A stretch of DNA of 61,252 bases from Burkholderia sp. 4M9327F10. Its GTDB lineage: Bacteria > Pseudomonadota > Gammaproteobacteria > Burkholderiales > Burkholderiaceae. The notes under the pieces are model-generated. The model was not told the origin of the DNA and searched no databases. It was given only the letters and a program-made list of their open reading frames with translations. Positions 8,353 through 15,588 of the stretch are shown here, in pieces (the stretch's first letter is position 1; every line of letters begins with the position of its first letter). The DNA lies in the NCBI RefSeq assembly GCF_005503145.1, contig NZ_SCNV01000053.1, positions 1-61,252 of the forward strand. Direction: 5' to 3'. Position numbers and translations under genes: made by a program.

Positions 8353-8554
8353 CGAGAAAGATTCCGGCGCGTAACTTCGACGTTTTCTGTGGGAACCTGA
8401 ACCGATTACGAAAGGCGACGGGTCACGCGCCGTCTGAGCAGAACCCGGAATTTCCTCGATGCTCCGAAAGCATTTCTTGAAAAGCGGGTACGCCCGCGTG
8501 TAATGCCTCTTGATCAACTCTTCAGAAGATATTCACGATATCTGGGATGACTTT

Positions 8555-8956
8555 ATGCCACTACCAAATGCGTCAACAACCCTTTCGCGTGAAGTCAGCG
8601 TGAGTGATCTTGCGTCATCCTTTGCCGATAGTCCCGGCGAAAGCTATCCTGAGGTGCTTTGCTCACCAGCGATGCTCTCTCTTATGGAACGTGCCTGCGC
8701 GGATTTGCTGAAAGGCGACGCTGCGCCCGATCACCTATCCGTCGGCGTTTCGACGAAATTTGAACATCTCGCGCCAACAGCGCTGGGCGAAACGATTACA
8801 GCGACCGCTACGTTCAGCAGGCAAGAAAGACATCTCTTCTGGTTCGATGTCTCCGTAAGCGACGCCAGCGGCATAGTGGGTCGCGGGTCGCACGCAAGGG
8901 CGTTGGTAAGCCGCGAGACGATCGAACAAACAGCGCGAAAGCGTGCCCATCACTGA
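8555..8956 (+). CDS. FlK-like acyl-CoA thioesterase
   Basis: A small hot-dog-fold thioesterase of 133 residues from the ATG at 8555. An in-frame TTG at 8510 would give 148, but lacks a ribosome site and extends beyond the family. It resembles the fluoroacetyl-CoA thioesterase family: YPEVLCSPAMLSLMERACAD aligns with the FlK segment carrying the catalytic Thr and Glu (here Ser and Glu), VSTKFEHLAPTALGETITA carries the catalytic His, and GIVGRGSHARALV is the closing strand. The Ser-for-Thr reading is from a by-eye alignment. In a CoA-ligase/crotonase cluster its role is more likely release of a dead-end acyl-CoA than fluoroacetate resistance. It lies 53 bases ahead of the next crotonase and is probably cotranscribed. 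Confidence 0.72.
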   Translation: MPLPNASTTLSREVSVSDLASSFADSPGESYPEVLCSPAMLSLMERACADLLKGDAAPDHLSVGVSTKFEHLAPTALGETITATATFSRQERHLFWFDVSVSDASGIVGRGSHARALVSRETIEQTARKRAHH

Positions 8957-9009
8957 CGGCCACGGCTCAAACGTGCCGATGAAAACACTATCCATTCACA
9001 GAAATCACC

Positions 9010-9777
9010 ATGAATCCAGTAACGTTTGAACGGGACCACACCATCGGAATTGTGCGACTCAATCGCCCGGAATCCCTCAATGCGATCAACGGAGAGCTAC
9101 TGACGACGTTGCACGATGTGCTCGACGAAGCAATGAGCGATTCGGCCATCCACGCGGTCGTATTGACTGGTAATGGACGGGCATTCTGTGCCGGTGACGA
9201 TCTTAAGGATTTCTCCCGCCAGGCGGCGACCCACCAAAGCATCGAGGAACACGTCGAGAGAATCCAGTTGATTACGTGCGACCTGATGTTCAGTGACAAG
9301 CCTGTCATCGGTGCGATGCATGGCTATGCCGTTGGCGGAGGCTTCGAATGGATGCTCAACTGCGACGTCGTTGTTGCTGCTGAGAGCCTTGTCGCATTCT
9401 TTCCAGAAATGAAATGGGGTCAATTTGTCACGGGTGGCGTCTCACATCTCCTGACGCAGAGCGTGGGCTACCAACGTGCGATGGAACTCTGGCTGCTGGG
9501 CGAACGGCAATCCGCAGAACGGCTACTGCAACTCGGTCTCGTGAACAGGGTCGTGCCTGACGACGCCATGCTGCCTGCCGCACTTGCCATTGCAAGAACA
9601 GTTGCCGGACAGTCAACAAACTCTGTCCGACGCTTGAAGAGACTGCTCAATCGTGAATTGAGCGAGCAACTTGCACGCAGCCTGATGCTGGAAAAAGAGG
9701 CTGCCATCGATGCATTTGGTGATCCTGATGCCGCCTCCCGCGCGCAGCAATTTACAAAGACGCACAACACGCCCTGA
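9010..9777 (+). CDS. Enoyl-CoA hydratase/isomerase family protein (crotonase 2)
   Basis: A 255-residue crotonase, paralogous along its whole length to the protein at 3075. Shared blocks are LNAI.GELL, GRAFC.GDDLK, GYAVGGGFEW.LNCD.VVAA, FFPEM, FVTGGV.HLL, SVGYQRA-like and LGERQSA. The active-site glutamates are preserved in GGGFEW and FFPEM. Two diverged copies in one cluster suggest two successive or alternative steps on related CoA esters. No transcription signal is apparent between it and the thioesterase gene. The C-terminus is short and polar, as in crotonase 1. Confidence 0.85.
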   Translation: MNPVTFERDHTIGIVRLNRPESLNAINGELLTTLHDVLDEAMSDSAIHAVVLTGNGRAFCAGDDLKDFSRQAATHQSIEEHVERIQLITCDLMFSDKPVIGAMHGYAVGGGFEWMLNCDVVVAAESLVAFFPEMKWGQFVTGGVSHLLTQSVGYQRAMELWLLGERQSAERLLQLGLVNRVVPDDAMLPAALAIARTVAGQSTNSVRRLKRLLNRELSEQLARSLMLEKEAAIDAFGDPDAASRAQQFTKTHNTP

Positions 9778-9790
9778 AGTTAGCTACCGG

Positions 9791-10000
9791 TTAATGCTTC
9801 GGCCCGAAGCAGGCCTGCGCCGCCTCGATAGGTGACAGGCCGCAATGAAAGTAGCCTCGGAGACGATCTAACATTTCCTCGTCGGGATGATAGGGAGAGT
9901 CGATGTATCTGGCCACGATCGACGTGTCATACCATGCGCGTGTCCATGCATCCAGACTCTGCCACTCACCGATACCGTCACATGTTGACTCACTGATCAT
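9791..10000 (-). CDS. Small hypothetical protein
   Basis: A 69-residue open frame, MISESTCDGIGEWQSLDAWT at its start, ending SPIEAAQACFGPKH. I recognise no family. It is acidic to neutral with several tryptophans and aromatic residues and no signal peptide or membrane segment. A weak GGTAGG-like ribosome site precedes the ATG. It lies convergent to crotonase 2 and downstream of the porin on the same strand. It could be a genuine small cytoplasmic protein or a remnant; amino-acid composition is protein-like. Confidence 0.45.
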   Translation of the reverse strand: MISESTCDGIGEWQSLDAWTRAWYDTSIVARYIDSPYHPDEEMLDRLRGYFHCGLSPIEAAQACFGPKH

Positions 10001-10130
10001 AGAGACCTACCCTTCGCCCGGCTGCGGGTCAATAGATGTTTCAAGTATTGCGTTTTGCAAAAGGCCTGCCATTTTCGACAGTCGTCGGCTCGACTTCCTG
10101 GAATTCCGCAGAATCGGACATTCTCTAAGG

Positions 10131-10151
10131 GAGCGCCCTCAAAGGACGCTC
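10131..10151 (-). terminator. Candidate terminator after the porin gene
   Basis: GAGCGTCCT-TTG-AGGGCGCTC on the minus strand forms a 9-bp stem (one U-G pair), 15 bases past the porin stop. The T-rich tail is weak (CCTTAG), so termination may be inefficient. Confidence 0.4.
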
Positions 10152-10165
10152 ACGAGAATCACTTC

Positions 10166-11314
10166 CTAGAACTTATGGCGAATTGCGGCGCGCAGCACGA
10201 GTTGGTTTCCTGTCGACGACACATCCGCAGCACCGGGGACGTACGCATAGTCCAGCACCGTACCGGTCTTATCCCCTCCAGCGTGTTGGTAGGCACCCTG
10301 CACATAGAAATCGGTGCGTTTGGAAACGTTGTAGTCGGCCATCAGTCCAACCGACTGATAGTTCGGATGCAATGTACCGTTTGACGCGACATACGAGCTG
10401 CGCGTGTAGACGTATTGAGCACCAACATAGAACGCAGGTGTGAACTGGTACTTCCCGTTGACTTCGTAGTTGTCGTACTTGAGCGACGACAACGTGGTAC
10501 CAGTTGCTGGCGTAATCGCGCCCACGTAGCCCGAACTCGTCGGTTGCGAAACATCCGTGTTTGTATAAGCGAAACCTACAGTTGCACCACCGAACGTGTA
10601 GTTAATGCCTGCACCGAAGATTCGCAAGCGACTGGCGAGGAAGTTTTCGTCACCGCCATTGTTGATCGCACCAGACGCTGTTGAAGAAGGATTATCGGCA
10701 TTCAGGAACGCAGCAGCGATCAGGAGCCCGCCGTTCGCATACTGGGCTCCGATACTCGCTTGTCGGTTGTTCGCAAAGCCGGTCGCGTTGCTGAAGCTGT
10801 ACGTACCACCAAACTGGAATCCGGCAATCGCAGGACTTGCGTATTTGACGGTATTGTTGACCCGGAACGAGTTGTCGGTGTTGTCGTTATCGTATGGGTG
10901 AGAGAACAGGTAACCCGCCCAGTTTCCGTTTGCCGTCGTCTGAGCAAGATAGTCGACCAGCGAATCGTATTGGCGTCCGAAGGTGAGGGTTCCGAATTTC
11001 TCATCGGCCAGTCCTACGTAGGCCTGTCGACCAAACTCAAGTCCGCCTTGTCCGAGCTTGCCGTTGTTCACGTTGAAGCCATTCTCGATCTGAAAAACAG
11101 CCTTAAGGCCACCGCCCAGATCTTCTGCACCCTTCAGTCCCCAACGACTACCTTGAGCATAGCCGCTTTGCAGTTCGTAGACCTGCTTACCGCCGACATT
11201 GTTCGTGAAGTCGAAGCCTTCGTCGATGACGCCGTACAGCGTAACCGTACTCTGTGCCAGCGCGGGAATGGCGCAGGCAGAGAACATGACCGCGACAACA
11301 ATTTTCTTTTCCAT
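10166..11314 (-). CDS. Gram-negative general porin (outer membrane)
   Basis: A 382-residue outer-membrane porin of the Burkholderia OpcP/Omp38 type, forming trimers of beta-barrels for diffusion of small hydrophilic solutes. The chosen ATG (11314) has GGAGAC eight bases upstream and begins a clean signal peptide, MEKKIVVAVMFSACAIPALA, cut before QSTVTLYGVIDEG, the family's typical mature N-terminus. The protein ends in RHKF with the C-terminal phenylalanine used for barrel assembly. FGRQAYVGLADEKFGTLTFG (loop 3 region) is also characteristic. The gene follows the binding-protein gene on the same strand (218-bp gap), suggesting a dedicated outer-membrane entry for the cluster's substrate. Confidence 0.9.
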   Translation of the reverse strand: MEKKIVVAVMFSACAIPALAQSTVTLYGVIDEGFDFTNNVGGKQVYELQSGYAQGSRWGLKGAEDLGGGLKAVFQIENGFNVNNGKLGQGGLEFGRQAYVGLADEKFGTLTFGRQYDSLVDYLAQTTANGNWAGYLFSHPYDNDNTDNSFRVNNTVKYASPAIAGFQFGGTYSFSNATGFANNRQASIGAQYANGGLLIAAAFLNADNPSSTASGAINNGGDENFLASRLRIFGAGINYTFGGATVGFAYTNTDVSQPTSSGYVGAITPATGTTLSSLKYDNYEVNGKYQFTPAFYVGAQYVYTRSSYVASNGTLHPNYQSVGLMADYNVSKRTDFYVQGAYQHAGGDKTGTVLDYAYVPGAADVSSTGNQLVLRAAIRHKF

Positions 11315-11532
11315 ACTCTTTGTCTCCAAACCGGTATGTACAGCAATTTTTATGATGGGCCGCGACGCCCCAGAAACGCGCCGGGCGCCTATCAGCCCGC
11401 GCGTTGCTCTCGCGGGTACTTCACTACGGTAGTTCGCTTGGATTGAGGCGCGGAGCCGGCTCGCCACTCGCGTCGAGGCACCGCTCGACCGTCGTCACGC
11501 AAGCCAGTGAAGTCAGTCACACCAGGCGACTG

Positions 11533-12666
11533 CTATTTGGCGACCAGGGGGACGAGATCATTTCCCGTCAATTTGTAGACCGTTACCGGAGGATTGACCC
11601 ATTCGCCCGTCTGATCGAACTTCACAGGTCCCAGCATGCTGGAGAACGTAGATGTCTTGAGCAGGGGCGCAAACTTTTGTGGATCCGTCGAGTTGGCCTG
11701 TTGCATCGCCTTGGCTAGCGTAAGCGTCGCCGTGTAGCAGGCCGGTGCATAGACATCCACGTCGGCGTCGAACGTCTTCTTGAATTTTTCACGGAAGGTC
11801 TCGCCACCTGCTATGGATTTCAGCGGTGCACCGCCCTGCGCACAGTACATCTTTCCGTCGAGCGCGCCATCCGCCAGCTTTGCAACATCGGGAGCACAAA
11901 TGCCGTCGCCGCCAACGAGAGTCGCGTCGATCTGAAGCGTTTTCATCTGGCGACCGAGATAACCAGCCTGCGTGTAGTAACCGCCATAGAAAATGACGTC
12001 AGGCTTTGCCGGCTTCATATTCGTTAGAATCGCCTTGAAGTCGGTAGCCTTGTCGTTGGTGTACTCACGATCGACCACTTCAAGACCTGCTTTTTTCGCG
12101 GAATCGATGAAGACATCAGCAATCCCGGTGCCGTAGGCCGTCCGATCGTCAACTACAGCAACGCGTTTTGCATGAAGCGTCTGGGCGGCAAACACGGCCA
12201 TGCGCGCGCCCATCGTGTTGTCGTTGGCACCCAGGCGGTACACGTAGGTGTACCCCAACTGGGTCAACTGCGGATTGGAGGCAGTCGCCGTTATCATCGG
12301 AATATGGGCGTCATTGTAAATTTTCGCGGCCGGGATCGTGACACCGGAGTTGTAGTGTCCAATCACCGCGCTCACGCCCTGGTCAACAAGTTGTTGCGCG
12401 ACCGTCACCCCCACCTTCGGGTCGGCCTGATCATCCTGAGAAATCATCTGGAACGTGACCGGTTGTCCGGCAATCGTTATCTTCTGCGCGTTGAGTTCGT
12501 TGATGGCCAGCTGGACACCGCGCTCGTCGTCTTTGCCGCTCTGTGCAAGGCTGCCAGTGAGCGGCCCTGCGACACCGATTTTGACCACGGTATCCGCAAG
12601 GGCGTTGGGCAGCGAGAACGGGCCGGCCGCCAGAACACCGGCGAGAGTCAGACAGAACACTTTCAT
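11533..12666 (-). CDS. ABC transporter periplasmic substrate-binding protein, LivJ/LivK family
   Basis: A 377-residue periplasmic binding protein of the branched-chain amino acid/amide family (type I fold). The start at 12666 follows an AAAGGA ribosome site and gives a signal peptide, MKVFCLTLAGVLAAGPFSLP to NALA, before DTVVKIGVAGPLTGSLAQSG. GVAGPLTG, VIGHYNSGVTIPAAKIYNDA and VAVVDDRTAYGTG are typical lobes and hinge regions. No other binding protein is visible for the livHMGF-type transporter at 4697-8352, so this is the likely partner. It has its own sigma-54 promoter and is divergent from the activator at 12935. Confidence 0.9.
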   Translation of the reverse strand: MKVFCLTLAGVLAAGPFSLPNALADTVVKIGVAGPLTGSLAQSGKDDERGVQLAINELNAQKITIAGQPVTFQMISQDDQADPKVGVTVAQQLVDQGVSAVIGHYNSGVTIPAAKIYNDAHIPMITATASNPQLTQLGYTYVYRLGANDNTMGARMAVFAAQTLHAKRVAVVDDRTAYGTGIADVFIDSAKKAGLEVVDREYTNDKATDFKAILTNMKPAKPDVIFYGGYYTQAGYLGRQMKTLQIDATLVGGDGICAPDVAKLADGALDGKMYCAQGGAPLKSIAGGETFREKFKKTFDADVDVYAPACYTATLTLAKAMQQANSTDPQKFAPLLKTSTFSSMLGPVKFDQTGEWVNPPVTVYKLTGNDLVPLVAK

Positions 12667-12718
12667 GGAAATGGTCCTTTGCGTGTAGGGAAGATCAGAT
12701 TTACCGCCCTCATGTAAG

Positions 12719-12735
12719 TGCAAAGTCGATGCCAA
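12719..12735 (-). promoter_or_regulatory. Sigma-54 (-24/-12) promoter for the binding-protein gene
   Basis: On the minus strand TTGGCATCGACTTTGCA matches the RpoN consensus TTGGCACG-N4-TTGCA except at two positions next to the -24 core, with correct GG-N10-GC spacing. The predicted start is near 12709, giving a leader of about 43 bases to the ATG at 12666. Confidence 0.72.
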
Positions 12736-12798
12736 CGTTAGTGTTTTCCCCGCCGGACAAGGCTTTGGCGCAGTTATATGATTTTGATATGTCCCGCG

Positions 12799-12815
12799 CC
12801 GTAAAGATTTTTAAC
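12799..12815. promoter_or_regulatory. Candidate upstream activating sequence (copy 2)
   Basis: CCGTAAAGATTTTTAAC matches the element at 1587-1603 in 16 of 17 positions and lies 66-82 bp upstream of the -24 box at 12733. It also belongs to a larger dyad, GTAAAG (12801-12806) with CTTTAC (12825-12830). A further dyad CCGGA/TCCGG at 12848-12863 could be a second site or control the activator's own promoter. Confidence 0.5.
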
Positions 12816-12934
12816 ATCTTGCAACTTTACAGACGACTCGCAAAATTCCGGATCTGTGTCCGGTTTGGCACGACTAGATTAAGTTTTTTTGACGCGACAT
12901 CCTGTCCAGCTTGATCCACAGCACTATTTCTACT

Positions 12935-14821
12935 ATGACAAATGCCCCGCCCCTCCGCGCTGGCCGGCCGGTGTCCCGACGCCTGGCCGACGAGCATGCT
13001 GAAACCTGCCCGCTGCGGGCTCTCGTCACGCAGGCGACCTGGAAGATGGCGAAGCGCTATGCGGTTCAACACGAACAGTTGTCGGTTCTGGTTTTAAGTG
13101 CGGACGGCAATGTCGCGGACCTGGCGGTGGCAAAACGAATGACCGCCATGTCCGCTCTTCCAGCAGTTATGCGAGCCACCGGCGATGATCCCGGACGCAT
13201 ATCGCAAGCCGTGCTGTCTACAATCGATGCGGCACTCGGGATATCCCGCATCCCGGTCGAAATAAAGTTCGAGAGTGGAACGGACAGCAAATCACACTGC
13301 CTCGGTGTTGCACTTCGCTTCGACGACAGTCTGGTTGGATATGTTGTAGTCGGAACATACGGAGACCCGCCAGGGCCTGCCAAGCATGATCTGGTGGGCC
13401 TGCTTGCGGCGACGCTGGTGGGCGCCTATCGCAGCTACTCAGATGCGCAGCAGCAAAATCGCCTCCTTGAGGAGCAGCGCGCGATAGTGGATCACATAGG
13501 CGATGGTCTTCTCGTGCTTAACCGCGACGGAACGATCCGATACGCGAGCGCATCCGCAACACGTATGCTGGGGCTGCCTGCAAAGAGCGTCGGTCACGCA
13601 CTCACCGACCTCCTCGATTTCGAACTGGCCATCAGTCCGGTCTTCAGATCAGGCGTTGGGTACGCCGATCGAGAAATGATTATCGACTCGCCCAAGCGTC
13701 ATCTCCACATCTTTGACACGGCGATCCCGATCAAGAACAGCGCAGGTGAGGTGGTCTCCGTCGTTAACACGTTCCGCGAGATCGAACGCGTGCGCAAGGT
13801 TGCAAGCCGGTACGCCGGCAGTCTCGCCAGATATACCTTCGATAGTCTCGTCGGCCGTAGCCAGTCGCTTCTGTCCTGTATCGACGCCGCACGCAGCGCG
13901 GCCAGGGGCAACGCTAACGTACTGCTTGAGGGAGAGAGCGGCGTTGGCAAGGAGGTGTTCGCCCAGGCGATTCATAACGCGAGCAAACGCGCAGACATGC
14001 CGTTCGTGGCACTCAACTGCTCGGCGCTGCCCCGTGATCTCGTAGAGAGCGAGCTATTCGGATACGTGTCCGGAAGCTTCACCGGAGCTGCGCGAGAGGG
14101 ACGACCCGGAAAATTTGAATCCGCAAACGGCGGTACGATTTTTCTGGACGAAATTTCCGAGCTACCTATGAACGCTCAGGCAAAGCTGCTGCGCGTGATT
14201 CAGGAGCGGGAAGTAGTGCGCGTCGGCGATACCACTGGCATCCCGATTGATGTGCGGATCATCTGTGCGAGCAATCGTGAGCTGAGATCGCTAGTAGCAC
14301 GTAACGAATTCCGTGCCGATCTTTTTTATCGATGCAACGTTCTGGGGATACGCATTCCAGCACTGCGCGAGCGCGCAAGCGACATTCCCGTTCTCGCCGA
14401 GTACTTTCTTTCGAAATACGCACGCCTCCTCGGTAAGCCCGCATGTCGACTGTCGTCGTTGGCGATAGACGAGGCCATCGCCTATCCTTGGCCCGGCAAC
14501 ATTCGCGAACTGGAGAATACCATTGAGCGGATTGTGAATCTTACCCAAGAGGAAATGATAAATGACTTTACGCGGTGGCTCGAGTCTGGCGTGGAAGAGC
14601 CCGAGATTGGCGCAGCCTCTCCTCCAGCCAAGCCCGAACGAGGTGCCATCGTTGCGGCCGATGTGCGTCCGCTACGTGATCAGGAAGGCGCAGCCGTGCG
14701 TCAAGCCCTCGAGGCCTGTCGATACAACGTGACGCGCTGCGCATCGCTACTAGGGATATCCAAGCCCGCGCTTTACGCAAAAATCAAACGTTACCGGATC
14801 ATTCTTGAGCGACCGCTTTAG
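12935..14821 (+). CDS. Sigma-54-dependent transcriptional activator with PAS sensor
   Basis: A 628-residue enhancer-binding protein. Layout: an N-terminal region of uncertain fold (about 1-175), a PAS domain (about 185-295, IVDHIGDGLLVLNRDGTIRY), the AAA+ sigma-54 interaction domain with Walker A GESGVGKE, loop GSFTGA (a variant of GAFTGA), Walker B GGTIFLDEI, an arginine-finger region and GNIRELEN, and a Fis-type helix-turn-helix at the C-terminus (CASLLGISKPALYAKIKRY). It lacks a response-regulator receiver, so it probably senses a small molecule directly. A TTG at 12911 would add eight residues; neither start has a clear ribosome site. Its divergence from a sigma-54 promoter makes local regulation very likely. 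Confidence 0.9.
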   Translation: MTNAPPLRAGRPVSRRLADEHAETCPLRALVTQATWKMAKRYAVQHEQLSVLVLSADGNVADLAVAKRMTAMSALPAVMRATGDDPGRISQAVLSTIDAALGISRIPVEIKFESGTDSKSHCLGVALRFDDSLVGYVVVGTYGDPPGPAKHDLVGLLAATLVGAYRSYSDAQQQNRLLEEQRAIVDHIGDGLLVLNRDGTIRYASASATRMLGLPAKSVGHALTDLLDFELAISPVFRSGVGYADREMIIDSPKRHLHIFDTAIPIKNSAGEVVSVVNTFREIERVRKVASRYAGSLARYTFDSLVGRSQSLLSCIDAARSAARGNANVLLEGESGVGKEVFAQAIHNASKRADMPFVALNCSALPRDLVESELFGYVSGSFTGAAREGRPGKFESANGGTIFLDEISELPMNAQAKLLRVIQEREVVRVGDTTGIPIDVRIICASNRELRSLVARNEFRADLFYRCNVLGIRIPALRERASDIPVLAEYFLSKYARLLGKPACRLSSLAIDEAIAYPWPGNIRELENTIERIVNLTQEEMINDFTRWLESGVEEPEIGAASPPAKPERGAIVAADVRPLRDQEGAAVRQALEACRYNVTRCASLLGISKPALYAKIKRYRIILERPL

Positions 14822-14949
14822 ATCCTTCGCCGGACTGAGCTGCGTGACTGCTGGCGTAAACCATTCGAAGCACAAGCAGCGCCCGCCGCCACGAAGACTC
14901 ACGCGATCTCTCGTACCATCTCACTCGCCACTCACACGATGGTCGGGGT

Positions 14950-15195
14950 GTACATCAGTAGGCGCGCATTAGACGGTGTCCCTTACGCGGTGCCATGCAA
15001 CATGCTTCAGGCCACGTGTGGATTCCACTGCTAGGGCAGCAAAGCCTCGTAGTCATCGGTGGTGCGCGCGTGCGTGCGACTTTTAACAGTGCAATGAGGT
15101 AACGGTACGGCTCGATGCTGTTGGTTTTCGAGGTCTGCACGAGCGAATAGCGGTTGGCGGCGGCATTTGCGCCGTCGACGGTGTCACAGACGAGC
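14950..15195 (-). pseudogene. IS66-family transposase 3' remnant
   Basis: Reading leftward, the sequence encodes DTVDGANAAANRYSLVQTSK followed by TNSIEPYRYLIALLKVA, a near-perfect IS66 transposase C-terminus. A frameshift then leads to ARTTDDYEALLP and a premature stop. Following bases (to about 14950) resemble the right end of such an element. Only the last fifth or so of the transposase is present. Confidence 0.75.
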
Positions 15196-15441
15196 CAGTT
15201 TGATCGGTTAGAGAAGCAACTTCATAACAGGGCTTCAGGACTGCTCAGCGACACCGTTGCCGGCGCGAAGGCAAGCGCCATGATCGACAGCCTTATGCTG
15301 ACCTGCAGGGCCTGCAACGTCGAATCCTACGCCTACCTTGTGCACTTGCTTCCCGAACTACCGAAGCGCGAACCGCGTGCCGACGTGACTGACCTCTTAC
15401 CGTTCAACTACGCGAAGCCCACAGAAACGGCAACGCGTTGA
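15196..15441 (+). pseudogene. Second IS66-family transposase 3' remnant
   Basis: Reading rightward, GLLSDTVAGAKASAMIDSLM and LTCRACNVESYAYLVHLLPE lead to DVTDLLPFNYAK, the C-terminus of a different IS66 subgroup (LLPFNYAK type). The frame is open to a stop at 15441, but the upstream 90% of the transposase is missing. It abuts the oppositely oriented remnant almost directly. Confidence 0.75.
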
Positions 15442-15588
15442 GCTTGATCGGTCTCCACCTCATAAAACCTCTATCGATCGATTTGCTCTCGTGGACCCGC
15501 TCGCCTTCCCGCGTCTACGCGTGCCCAGCGTGCTAGATCGCGCACTTACACACAACTCGCCGCCATGTCAGCGATTGGGAGCAAACGA

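Noticed and set aside
11453..11490. Palindrome GAGCCGGCTC and hairpin GTCGAG/CTCGAC between binding protein and porin genes
   Set aside because: Short GC-rich dyads with no T-tract and no matching copy near other promoters; not distinguishable from chance.
12865..12872. TTGGCACG upstream of the sigma-54 activator as a -24 box or third AraC half-site
   Set aside because: No GC at the right distance and no partner octamer 21 bp away; a single 8-mer is not enough.
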